Shown piece by piece: positions 54,511 to 63,284 of a stretch of DNA of 64,000 nucleotides (its first letter is position 1; each line of letters opens with the position of its first letter). The DNA lies in assembly GCA_038396625.1 (NCBI GenBank), contig CP121688.1:3906001-3970000 (forward strand). The letters run 5' to 3'. Origin of the DNA: G038396625 sp038396625 (lineage in GTDB: Bacteria; Bacillota; Clostridia; Peptostreptococcales; Thermotaleaceae). The notes under the pieces are model-generated. The model was not told the DNA's origin. It saw nothing but the letters and a program-made list of their open reading frames with translations, and ran no database searches. Both the position numbers and the translations under genes were made by a program.

Positions 54511-54548
54511 AATAATTCTCTATGAATATATATTCATAGAGAATTATT
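54511..54548. repeat. Perfect 38-bp palindrome
   Basis: AATAATTCTCTATGAATA mirrored exactly by TATTCATAGAGAATTATT around the centre at 54529/54530, with no unpaired base. It lies in the 330-bp gap between purC (stop 54666) and the DUF5320-like gene. Followed by TTATTG on the minus strand and by AAAAA on the plus. May act as the purC terminator or form a cruciform. Nothing else visible in the gap. Confidence 0.85.
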
Positions 54549-54665
54549 AAAAAATAAGCATACCCTTGGGCGCAATGTTTAAGCATTTTTAAATAAGCTA
54601 CATCCGAAAAAATGCTTTCTTATTCGCTTGTGTAAAACATAACTCTTCGTTCCTTCTTTTAGTTT

Positions 54666-55355
54666 TTATTGATCTTCTAACATTAACCTTTCTAATACCA
54701 ATGGTTCAATATACTGACCATCTTTATAAGCCCTCATATTTCCCCCAGAAATTTCATCGATTAGCACAATCTCATTATCTTTCCCTACTCTGCCAAATTC
54801 AAACTTAATATCGTATAGTTCAATGTCTTTTTTGGCTAATTCTTCTTTAACCACATTGCTAATTTTCTTGGTAATATCTTTTAAAACTTTGTATTCATCT
54901 ATAGATAATATTCCAAGCATGTCCAAAGCGTCCTCTGTAATGGGGGGATCTTGACGAGCATCATCTTTGAGGGTAACCTCTACGAAAGCATCTAAGGGCT
55001 GGCCTTCTTCTGCATACATACCATAACGACGTAAAAAGCTTCCTACAGCTCTATAACGACAAATCACCTCTAATCCCTTCCCAAATACTGTTGCAGGTTT
55101 TACTGTCATAGTTGCTTCATGGATATTCGCATCAATATAGTGGGTAGGTATGTTTTTTTCCCTTAATTTCTCGAAGAAGAACTTTGTTAATCGGAGTCCC
55201 GCTCTTCCTGCGCCTTCCATGGTTAGACCAACGGTGTTGGCACCAGGATCAAATACACCATTTTCTCCCGTTACATCATCTTTAAATTTCAGTAAATAAT
55301 TTCCATCCTGTAAAGCATATACATCCTTTGTCTTTCCCTTATAAACAAGCTCCAT
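54666..55355 (-). CDS. purC: Phosphoribosylaminoimidazole-succinocarboxamide synthase
   Basis: Purine biosynthesis enzyme of 229 residues joining aspartate to CAIR with ATP. Motifs: VYKGKTKDVYAL, LLKFKDDVTGENG, EVICRYRAVGSFLRRYG, DDARQDPPI, LYDIKFEFGRVG and VLIDEISGGNMR. It stands alone, without other pur genes in the window. Confidence 0.95.
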   Translation of the reverse strand: MELVYKGKTKDVYALQDGNYLLKFKDDVTGENGVFDPGANTVGLTMEGAGRAGLRLTKFFFEKLREKNIPTHYIDANIHEATMTVKPATVFGKGLEVICRYRAVGSFLRRYGMYAEEGQPLDAFVEVTLKDDARQDPPITEDALDMLGILSIDEYKVLKDITKKISNVVKEELAKKDIELYDIKFEFGRVGKDNEIVLIDEISGGNMRAYKDGQYIEPLVLERLMLEDQ

Positions 55356-55527
55356 ACACCCTAACTCCTTTTTATTTTATTCTCTAAACATTTTATGTAT
55401 TCTATTATACATTACTATTTTTCCTAAAATCAATGTCTCTTTCCATATTTATGAAAATAACTTAGGAGCACCATCTTTAAAGCACAGTACTTCCATTCGT
55501 AAATTTTGTTTTCTCATAGCAATATGG

Positions 55528-56286
55528 CTAGAGACATATTTCTAAAACTACAGGACAGTGATCGCTACCCATGATATTGGCATGAATTTGCGCATCTTTT
55601 AATTGGTTTTCTAATCTTTGTGATACAATGAAGTAATCAATTCTCCACCCTGCATTCCTTTCTCTGGCTTTTCTCATATATGACCACCAAGTATAAGCTT
55701 CTTCTTTCTCTGGATAAAAATACCGAAAAGTATCAATAAATCCAGCTTCCAGTAATGTTGTCATCTTTCCTCGCTCTTCATCGGTGAAGCCTGCATTCTT
55801 TCTGTTGGTTTTGGGATTTTTTAAATCCATTTCTTTATGTGCTACATTAAGATCTCCACACAAAATAACAGATTTGACAACATCTAGCTTTTTCAGGTAG
55901 TTTCTGAAAACATCTTCCCATGCCATTCTATAATCTAGCCTTGCCAGTTCTCTTTGAGAATTAGGCGTATATACATTCACTAAATAAAATGTTTCAAATT
56001 CTAATGTTATCACTCTTCCCTCTTGTTCATGCTCTGCAATGCCCACGCCATATGTGACAGATAGAGGTTTTTTCTTTGTAAATACCGCTGTACCTGAATA
56101 GCCCTTTTTCACTGCATAATTCCAATACTGTTCATACCCTTCTAAGTCTAGATTTATTTGTCCTTCCTGTAATTTCGTTTCTTGAACGCAGAATATATCT
56201 GCATCCATCTCATTAAAATATTCTAAAAACCCTTTCCCTACACAAGCCCTAAGGCCATTGACATTCCAAGAAATCAGTTTCATCAT
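55528..56286 (-). CDS. Exodeoxyribonuclease III/AP endonuclease (ExoA)
   Basis: Base-excision repair nuclease of about 252 residues. Motifs: KLISWNVNGLRACV, DIFCVQETKLQ (metal Glu), YSGTAVFTKK, CGDLNVAHKEMDLKNPK (Asp/Asn), WRIDYFIVS and GSDHCPVVLEI (catalytic Asp-His). The in-frame ATG at 56298 overlaps GGAGG, so the start is 56286 or 56283. Confidence 0.94.
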   Translation of the reverse strand: MMKLISWNVNGLRACVGKGFLEYFNEMDADIFCVQETKLQEGQINLDLEGYEQYWNYAVKKGYSGTAVFTKKKPLSVTYGVGIAEHEQEGRVITLEFETFYLVNVYTPNSQRELARLDYRMAWEDVFRNYLKKLDVVKSVILCGDLNVAHKEMDLKNPKTNRKNAGFTDEERGKMTTLLEAGFIDTFRYFYPEKEEAYTWWSYMRKARERNAGWRIDYFIVSQRLENQLKDAQIHANIMGSDHCPVVLEICL

Positions 56287-56316
56287 TACAACCTCCATCT
56301 TCTTTTCTTTACAAGT

Positions 56317-57972
56317 TTATTCTTGTGTCCCCACCAATGTTTCTAAGGATATATTCATGAACTTTTTCCATACAACTCCATTGCAAAGTATCAGGATCGC
56401 AATCCATATATATATACCATAACGAAATAGCGTACAGAGATAGTGCACTCCTGCTAATGCTCCCAGAAAAAACATAAGGGGAAGCACCGTTAATCCTCCA
56501 CTTTGCTGTGTTGCATTATAGGGTTCTGAAAAAGGCAGAGATTTCCTTAGAGATTTAAAACAAATTACTGCAAATAGCAGTATGTTTAAAAATACTATTA
56601 TTAAATCTGGCAATATTCTTATACTAAATATACCCATAAATATGATTCCTTCAATCAGATATATAGGAAATAATAATCTAACAATAAAGGCTTTTAAAGT
56701 TCCTTTAAAAATAGGTGCCGTATCTTTTATCGGTGCACTCTTATATATCCAAGCTCCCTTGTAGGTTTCTGAATATTTCATCATCATGACTGCCGTTGGT
56801 AGTAATAAGGCACAAAAATATATATTAAAATACAATTTACTTGATGCGATTGCATGAAATGTACTTCGTTGCAACTCATTGAATATAAATATAAATGGAA
56901 AGATTAACGCAAATCCTAATGAAGGATATACCTTCAATTTAAATGCTCTTTCATTTTTCATCATATAAGATGCAAATTTTAAAAATGTCCTTTCCTGTTT
57001 ATTGCGACAAATAATCTTTGATAGTTTATCAAAAGCTTTTATTTTTTCTGTTTTTGCAGCATAGTTATTTAGTTTTTGAAGATTTTTTTCAAAAACGGGT
57101 ATTAGTTTTATATAAACTACCAATGAAATCATCGGTACCAATACTGCTAATAATGTAAAAACCACAAATTCTATTCGATCATCCCCATGTAATATCCATT
57201 CAAAAGGAGCTCCAAACCAAGTAGGAATAATAAAATATTGCCACCATTTTAACGTGAATACCATATTAAAATCCATAAAATTAAATAATCTTGCGATTAG
57301 TTGATACCCTACCGTTATCGCTATAGATAGTGCAATTTGAACATAATTAATGATATCCTTTAGCTTTTCTCCATCAAAGAACTTTAAAATCAATAAATAC
57401 AGTAAAGCAGTTAATACCACAATCAGTACGTCCATCAAAAGAATTTCTAATGCAAATATGATGCAAAATAAAATTCCATGTTTGATTAATGCTGCAATCA
57501 ATGCTGCCCCTGCAAGCGCTGTGGTAATGGAAAGTATATACATAGATATATGCAAAATTTTTGCTGTGCTTAAAGTCTTGCTATCTACTGGTTTTGACGA
57601 GATAATATTTTTATCTCTTATATCTAAGAGTACCGATGAAAAATCAGTAATCAAAGTAGTCATCATCATAAACATAAATATACCAAAAACAAAACTCATT
57701 TGAAAAATAAAATTTTCTCCCATGATGATCAAAGGAACCATAACAATTCCCACCAATCCATAAAAAAGCAAGGATTTTTTAAAGTAATTTTCGTCCTTGC
57801 TTGCTGTTTCTTCTTTGTTTTTTGATGAATTACTTACAATCGTAGACACCTTTCTTCTATCCATTGTAAGTTTGATTTGTAGTATTTTTCTCATAACAAT
57901 ATAATCGATGCCAAGTCTTTGAAAAAATGTTGCAAATCTGTCTAAAAACTTTAATATTTTAAAATCTTTCAT
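56317..57972 (-). CDS. ABC-2-type exporter permease
   Basis: Membrane protein of 551 residues with about 12 hydrophobic segments and no enzymatic motif. LDRFATFFQRLGIDYIVMRKILQIKLTMDRR leads into the first helices. Together with the ATPase just upstream (4 nt apart) it forms an ABC exporter. Resembles large uncharacterised Firmicutes permeases that pair with CcmA-like ATPases. Substrate unknown. Confidence 0.75.
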   Translation of the reverse strand: MKDFKILKFLDRFATFFQRLGIDYIVMRKILQIKLTMDRRKVSTIVSNSSKNKEETASKDENYFKKSLLFYGLVGIVMVPLIIMGENFIFQMSFVFGIFMFMMMTTLITDFSSVLLDIRDKNIISSKPVDSKTLSTAKILHISMYILSITTALAGAALIAALIKHGILFCIIFALEILLMDVLIVVLTALLYLLILKFFDGEKLKDIINYVQIALSIAITVGYQLIARLFNFMDFNMVFTLKWWQYFIIPTWFGAPFEWILHGDDRIEFVVFTLLAVLVPMISLVVYIKLIPVFEKNLQKLNNYAAKTEKIKAFDKLSKIICRNKQERTFLKFASYMMKNERAFKLKVYPSLGFALIFPFIFIFNELQRSTFHAIASSKLYFNIYFCALLLPTAVMMMKYSETYKGAWIYKSAPIKDTAPIFKGTLKAFIVRLLFPIYLIEGIIFMGIFSIRILPDLIIVFLNILLFAVICFKSLRKSLPFSEPYNATQQSGGLTVLPLMFFLGALAGVHYLCTLFRYGIYIWIAILILCNGVVWKKFMNISLETLVGTQE

Positions 57973-57976
57973 ATTC

Positions 57977-58765
57977 CTACACCCCTTGAACGATGGCTAC
58001 AAATTCTTCAGCCATTGCCTTATGTTCATTAAACCCAGTAAGCTGATTGAATATTTCCTCCAAAGATCCTTCCTTGGACTGACCCTTTAGTTCAGCAAAG
58101 CTTCCATCTGCAACAATTTGTCCATCCTTAAGCAATATAATTCGGTTACTGATCTTTTCAACCACATCCATTATATGAGATGAGTAAAATATTGTTTTTC
58201 CCTGGGCCGCCAATTGGGCTAATATTTCTTTAACTACCATCACACTATTGGCATCTAGCCCACTCAAAGGTTCATCCAAAAATAAAATATCTGGATTATG
58301 CAACAAGCTTGAAATAATTAATATCTTTTGCTTCATCCCTTTAGAATAAGAGGATATTCTTGCATTATAGGCGTCCTCAATTCCAAAGATTTTTGTAAGC
58401 TTTTTTGCTTTTTCATCAATACTTTTATCATCTAAACCATAAAGCTCTCCTATGAAGCTTAAATACTCTTTCGCTGTAAGGCTGTCATATACCTCTGCGT
58501 TTTCAGGCACATAGCCTATTTTTCTCTTGTATGATATATTGCCATCCCTTATATCTTGTCCTAAAACTTTTATTTCCCCTCTATATCCTTCCACTAACCC
58601 TAACATAATCTTCACAGTAGTACTTTTACCTGCGCCATTAGGTCCTATATATCCTATAACTTGGCCTTTATATACATCTAAGTTAATTCCTTTTAATACT
58701 TCTTTGCTGCCATAATTCATGCTTAAACCCCTTATTGTAAGTACAGGCACTCCAATAAATTCCAC
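57977..58765 (-). CDS. ABC exporter ATPase (CcmA-like)
   Basis: ATP-binding protein of 262 residues. Walker A GPNGAGKSTT, Q-loop VPENAEVYDSLT, signature SYSKGMKQKILIISSLL, Walker B ILFLDEPLSGLD and H-loop SSHIMD are present. GTG start; operon with the permease downstream. Confidence 0.9.
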   Translation of the reverse strand: MEFIGVPVLTIRGLSMNYGSKEVLKGINLDVYKGQVIGYIGPNGAGKSTTVKIMLGLVEGYRGEIKVLGQDIRDGNISYKRKIGYVPENAEVYDSLTAKEYLSFIGELYGLDDKSIDEKAKKLTKIFGIEDAYNARISSYSKGMKQKILIISSLLHNPDILFLDEPLSGLDANSVMVVKEILAQLAAQGKTIFYSSHIMDVVEKISNRIILLKDGQIVADGSFAELKGQSKEGSLEEIFNQLTGFNEHKAMAEEFVAIVQGV

Positions 58766-58913
58766 AAAATCACTCCACTCTTCTTTTCATGATCTACACA
58801 GACATCTATGGTTTATAAAAACTAACTTTTTCTCATCTTCCATTATATACTGTCGCTTATGAAATTTAAATATATTTTCTATAAATTACCATTTTGCATT
58901 CTGTAATAAATAT

Positions 58914-58950
58914 AAAAAAGAGCCAAAAAGCTTCCACGCCTTTGACTCTT
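58914..58950 (-). terminator. Terminator of htpG
   Basis: Minus strand AAGAGTCAAA...TTTGGCTCTT followed by TTTTAT, 8 nt after the stop codon. Confidence 0.75.
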
Positions 58951-58957
58951 CCCATTT

Positions 58958-60847
58958 TTATTTTTCTTTAATCATCTTTTTCATAATTTCATTGCTTCTT
59001 TGAATAAAATTTGTCATAGCCTCTGGTGCAAGCGGCTTGTGACTTAGTACCGCCAAGTCATAAATCTGTTGGGCAATCAAGTCTACCTGTTGCGATGCTT
59101 CTTCAGCATGACTTAAAACATATTGTACTAAAGGATGCTTTTTATTCAAAACAAGGATTTCTTCATTGGGCATCATCCCTGGATCAAAGCCCCCGATATT
59201 ATACTGCTTCATCATTTCCTGCATTCGTCTGCTATCCTCTGAGAGAATCATCATTCCCGCAATGTCCTCAGATTTTAAATTTTCAAGCTGAATTTTACAG
59301 TCTTCTTTATTGAGAATTCTTTTAAAGAGTTTCGCTAAGGTGTCAATTTCTTTTTTTGCAGTCCCTTCATCAGCCGTTTGATCGAGGTCCTTCATTAATT
59401 CAGATATATCTGCATCTACTCTTTTGAAGTGAATATCATTCTTTTTCATTTCCATATGGGATATAAAGGCCGTATCAATGCTGTGATCTAGAATCACCGC
59501 CTCTACCTCATAATCCTTTAACATTTTGATATACTGTGCTTGCTGTATAGGATCTGAAACATAATAAATTTGTTTGTCCAGTTTTCCAGTATGCTTTTCA
59601 AGATATTCCTCAATTGTTACATATTGGTCGTTGGTGGTTTTATATAGAATAATGGATGCTACTTTTTCATAAAACTTATTATCCTTGATGAGTCCATATT
59701 TAATAAATGGACTAATGTCTTCCCAAAAACCCTCAAAGCCTGCGCGATCTGATTTGAAAAGACTATTTAGCTTATCCGCTACTTTTTTGGTAATATAATC
59801 AGAAATTTTTCTCGTAAAACCATCATTTTGAAGGAAGCTTCTAGACACATTCAGTGGTAAATCTGGACAATCTATAACCCCTTTTAGAAGCAGTAAAAAT
59901 TCTGGAATCACTTCTTTAATATTGTCTGCAACAAAAACTTGGCTATTATAAAGTTTAATACGTCCTTCAATTGTATCAAACTCGGTATTCAGTTTAGGAA
60001 AGTAAAGAATTCCTTTTAAATTGAATGGATAATCCATATTAAGATGAATCCAGAAAAGAGGCTCTTTGAAATCCCTAAAGGTTTTTTTATAAAATTCTTT
60101 GTATTCTTCATCTGTACAGGCATTTGGCTGTTTTAAATATAGTGGAAATATATCATTTAAAGCTTCTGGTTCCGAGATGATTATATTGCCATCCTTATCT
60201 TTTTCTGGTTCTTGATCTGCTACTTCAAAATAAATAGGATACGGCATAAAGGAACAATACTTTTCAATGGTCGTTCTTACTGTATGTTCATTGAGGAAGT
60301 CTTCTCCATCTTGTCCAAGATGAAGGGTAATTTCTGTTCCTCTTTCAGATTTACTTCCATCTTCCATCTCAAACTCTGTGCCCCCATCACAATGCCATGT
60401 AACGGCTGTAGCACCAGGTTTATAGGATAAAGTATGGATCTCAACCACATCTGCCACCATAAAGGCTGAATAAAAGCCAAGACCGAAATGTCCAATAATT
60501 TGATCAACATCGCCTTTGTCCTTATAAGTTTTTAAAAAATCTTCTGCTCCAGAAAAAGCAATTTGATTAATATATTTTTTCACTTCTTCATCCGTCATTC
60601 CAATACCGTTATCAATGAATTTCAAGGTTTTGGCTGTTTTATTTAATACTACCTTTACTTCAAAATCTGTTTCACCTTTCAAATCTGCTTCACCTAAGCT
60701 GTTCAGTCTTTTCACCTTGGTAATAGCATCGCAAGCATTCGAAATAAGTTCCCTGATAAAAATATCATGGTCTGAGTACAACCATTTTTTAATGATAGGA
60801 AAAATATTTTCACTATGGATAGACAAATTTCCTTTTTGCTTACTCAT
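58958..60847 (-). CDS. htpG: Chaperone HtpG (Hsp90)
   Basis: Bacterial Hsp90 of about 629 residues. The start is ATG 60847 (MSKQKGNLSIHSENIFPIIKKW), 6 nt after GGAGG; an earlier in-frame start lacks a site. GHKL ATPase motifs: RELISNACDAITK, FIDNGIGMTDEEVKKYI, IGHFGLGFYSAFMVAD, GTEITLHL. The middle-domain catalytic loop is LPLNVSRSFLQND. A CIRCE element and a vegetative promoter precede it. Confidence 0.95.
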   Translation of the reverse strand: MSKQKGNLSIHSENIFPIIKKWLYSDHDIFIRELISNACDAITKVKRLNSLGEADLKGETDFEVKVVLNKTAKTLKFIDNGIGMTDEEVKKYINQIAFSGAEDFLKTYKDKGDVDQIIGHFGLGFYSAFMVADVVEIHTLSYKPGATAVTWHCDGGTEFEMEDGSKSERGTEITLHLGQDGEDFLNEHTVRTTIEKYCSFMPYPIYFEVADQEPEKDKDGNIIISEPEALNDIFPLYLKQPNACTDEEYKEFYKKTFRDFKEPLFWIHLNMDYPFNLKGILYFPKLNTEFDTIEGRIKLYNSQVFVADNIKEVIPEFLLLLKGVIDCPDLPLNVSRSFLQNDGFTRKISDYITKKVADKLNSLFKSDRAGFEGFWEDISPFIKYGLIKDNKFYEKVASIILYKTTNDQYVTIEEYLEKHTGKLDKQIYYVSDPIQQAQYIKMLKDYEVEAVILDHSIDTAFISHMEMKKNDIHFKRVDADISELMKDLDQTADEGTAKKEIDTLAKLFKRILNKEDCKIQLENLKSEDIAGMMILSEDSRRMQEMMKQYNIGGFDPGMMPNEEILVLNKKHPLVQYVLSHAEEASQQVDLIAQQIYDLAVLSHKPLAPEAMTNFIQRSNEIMKKMIKEK

Positions 60848-60929
60848 AAATACCCTCCTTATCACCTAGAATAATGTATATATTCATTTAATAATGATTC
60901 TAAAGGATCCGCAATCCTTTTACAAATTT

Positions 60930-60958
60930 ATATTATAACGATATAGACATCTAGTCAA
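60930..60958 (-). promoter_or_regulatory. htpG promoter
   Basis: Minus strand TTGACT (60953-60958), 17-bp spacer, TAATAT (60930-60935). An alternative TATAAT (60932-60937) would give 15 bp. Confidence 0.7.
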
Positions 60959-60965
60959 TATAAAA

Positions 60966-60992
60966 TTAGCACTCCTTCATAGAGAGTGCTAA
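60966..60992. promoter_or_regulatory. CIRCE element (HrcA operator)
   Basis: TTAGCACTC, nine bases, GAGTGCTAA: an exact match to the consensus inverted repeat. It ends 7 bp before the -35 box of htpG and lies 29 bp after the racemase stop codon. HrcA control of htpG is inferred. It may also serve as a terminator stem for the upstream gene. Confidence 0.93.
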
Positions 60993-61021
60993 TTTTTCAT
61001 TTATCGTACACATATCCACCC

Positions 61022-61714
61022 CTATATATTTTTTCCAAACCTTATGGCACTTTTTGCAATGATTTCTAATGGATCTGCAAAATTTCCTTCGAATTGGTAG
61101 ATTTCATGAGCTGAAGATAATTCCGTACAGCCTAATATAAATATTTCGACTCCAGCTTGTTTTAAGTCTTCAAGGGTTTGATAAAATCTATCTAGAGAAA
61201 TGTCTCTTTTTCCTGACTTTATGTCATAAATCAAATCCATGATATAAGGTTGTTTTACTTTATCAGGTTTCATGAGTGGTATGTTAAATTTATTAAAATA
61301 TTGGTCATAGATACCACTAATACAAGTCCCGTCTGTAGCTAATAAACCCACTTTATGCATCGTGGAAAAGTTATATTTTATAAATCTGGCTGTTTCCTCT
61401 ATCATATTTAAAAAAGGGATATTTATTTCTTTCACAATTTCTTCATAAAAATAATGTGCTGTATTGCAAGGCATAATTAAATACTCTGCTCCCATATTCT
61501 CTAATTTCTTGGCTGAATCTATTAAATACTTTGTGGGTTTTTCACCTGAACCAAGGATGTAAGCAGTTCTATCAGGAATAGCAGTATTATTATCTATCAA
61601 TATATGTAAATGTTCCTGGTCTCTTTTTGCATCAGTCAAAAGTACAATTTTTTTAAATAAATCAGCGGTAGCTAAAGGTCCCATTCCTCCAATGATTCCT
61701 AATGTTTTTTGCAC
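61022..61714 (-). CDS. Aspartate/glutamate racemase family protein
   Basis: Cofactor-independent amino-acid racemase of about 230 residues. LGIIGGMGPLATADLFKKIV is the N-terminus. The two catalytic Cys are in LIMPCNTAHYFY and ILGCTELSSA. GTG 61714 (MQKTLGIIGG) follows AGGTGA with correct spacing, whereas GTG 61723 is part of that site. Immediately downstream of a glutamate/aspartate-type symporter, suggesting uptake and racemisation of an acidic amino acid. Confidence 0.9.
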   Translation of the reverse strand: MQKTLGIIGGMGPLATADLFKKIVLLTDAKRDQEHLHILIDNNTAIPDRTAYILGSGEKPTKYLIDSAKKLENMGAEYLIMPCNTAHYFYEEIVKEINIPFLNMIEETARFIKYNFSTMHKVGLLATDGTCISGIYDQYFNKFNIPLMKPDKVKQPYIMDLIYDIKSGKRDISLDRFYQTLEDLKQAGVEIFILGCTELSSAHEIYQFEGNFADPLEIIAKSAIRFGKNI

Positions 61715-61730
61715 AAAAATCACCTATTTC

Positions 61731-62957
61731 TTATGAAGTTTTTAGTGGGTTAATAGCTTCATAATCTAGCTCACCTTCTGATGCAGCAATAACAGCTGCA
61801 GCTGATGTATCTCCTATAACGTTTACAGAGGTTCTCGCCATATCTAATAATCTGTCAATCCCAGCAATTAAGGCAGTACCTTCCAGTGGTAGTCCTACAG
61901 ATTGTAAAACAATGGTAAGCATAATGAATCCTGCTCCAGGTACTCCAGCTGTACCGATAGACCCTAATGTTGCTGTAAGAATGATGGTAATCATTTGGCT
62001 AAATGTAAGGTCTATTCCATAGGCTTGGGCAATAAACAGTGCACATACACCTTGATACAAAGCAGTCCCGTCCATATTAATCGTAGCACCAAGTGGAAGA
62101 ACAAAACTTGCAATTTTATCAGACACCCCTAAATTATCCTTTACAGATTTAATACTTACTGGTAACGTTCCAGAGCTACTTGATGTACTAAATGCTGTTA
62201 CAGCCGCTGGTAAAATTCCTTTAAAAAAACTTACTGGATTGATTTTTGTAAAAAGCTTTATTGCTGATGTATAGATGAATAGTGAATGTAGTATACATCC
62301 AATGTATACAGCTAAAATAACTTTAATTAATGGCAACAGTACATCAGGACCATTGGCAGCTACTACAGGCGTAATTAAACCAAATACCCCAATTGGTGCA
62401 AACTGCATCACAAACCCTGTAATTTTATACATAATCTCAGCTAAACTCTCAAAAAAATTAATAAATGGTTTTCCTTTTTCTTCAGGTAGCGAAGTAACAC
62501 CAATTCCTAGAAAAAGAGCGAAGGCAATAATTTGTAACATTTCACCTTCTACAATTCCTTTTAGGGGCTTGCTTGGAATAATACTTAATAATGTGTCAAT
62601 TAGTAAAGGAGCTTCTTTTGCTGTCACTTCTGCATCTACTGGAATCGTCAGCCCTGCACCTGGTTGAAAAATATTCCCTAATAGCAGACCAATTGTTACG
62701 GCGAATACAGTGGTTACGAGATAATAACCTACTGTTTTACCACCGATTCTCCCTAATGATTTAATATCACCCATACTTGCGGCACCAACAATTAACGATG
62801 ACAATACCAAAGGTACAATGATCATTTTGATTAAGTTAAGAAATAGTGACCCAAATGGCTTAATAAAAGTGTTAGCAATTTCAGGGCTTCCAGTTAAAAA
62901 AAGACCTACGATAATACCTACTGCTAATCCGATAAATATCTTTGTTGTCAACTTCAT
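61731..62957 (-). CDS. Dicarboxylate/amino acid:cation symporter (DAACS)
   Basis: GltP/GltT-like transporter of 408 residues with eight helices and two re-entrant loops. Signature features: LIKMIIVPLVLSSLIVGAAS, the serine-rich AFSTSSSSGTLPVS, NMDGTALYQGVCALFIAQAYG and GTAGVPGAGFIML, plus DRLLDMARTSVNVIGD for substrate binding (Asp, Arg, Asn). The Arg in ARTSVNVIGD is that of acidic-amino-acid carriers. Operon with the racemase. Confidence 0.93.
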   Translation of the reverse strand: MKLTTKIFIGLAVGIIVGLFLTGSPEIANTFIKPFGSLFLNLIKMIIVPLVLSSLIVGAASMGDIKSLGRIGGKTVGYYLVTTVFAVTIGLLLGNIFQPGAGLTIPVDAEVTAKEAPLLIDTLLSIIPSKPLKGIVEGEMLQIIAFALFLGIGVTSLPEEKGKPFINFFESLAEIMYKITGFVMQFAPIGVFGLITPVVAANGPDVLLPLIKVILAVYIGCILHSLFIYTSAIKLFTKINPVSFFKGILPAAVTAFSTSSSSGTLPVSIKSVKDNLGVSDKIASFVLPLGATINMDGTALYQGVCALFIAQAYGIDLTFSQMITIILTATLGSIGTAGVPGAGFIMLTIVLQSVGLPLEGTALIAGIDRLLDMARTSVNVIGDTSAAAVIAASEGELDYEAINPLKTS

Positions 62958-63187
62958 AACGATTCCTCCCTTTCTTCACTATATAGGTAAGTCAATACTC
63001 TATTGAACAGATACTTCTTTCCTCCTTTCATACTATATTTTAAAGAATAATTTAAAAAATAATTCTAAAAAACTCCTCTATTATTTATAATATATTCACT
63101 TTTTTAGAAAATACTACCAATTGCAGATTAATCTTGTTTTTCCTACAAACACTAGTGTTCACCACAACCAATTTTTATGTATCAATA

Positions 63188-63224
63188 CAAAAAACCTTCA
63201 GTTTACAATTGAAGGTTTTTTTAA
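63188..63224. terminator. Bidirectional terminator
   Basis: AAAAAACCTTCA, GTTTACAAT, TGAAGGTTTTTTT: a near-perfect stem with A and T runs. The rest of 62958-63284 shows no gene. Confidence 0.8.
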
Positions 63225-63284
63225 ATAAATAGATTATAGAGAGTAGGAGCACAAGTAACTCCCCCTCTTAATATTTTGGCAGTA

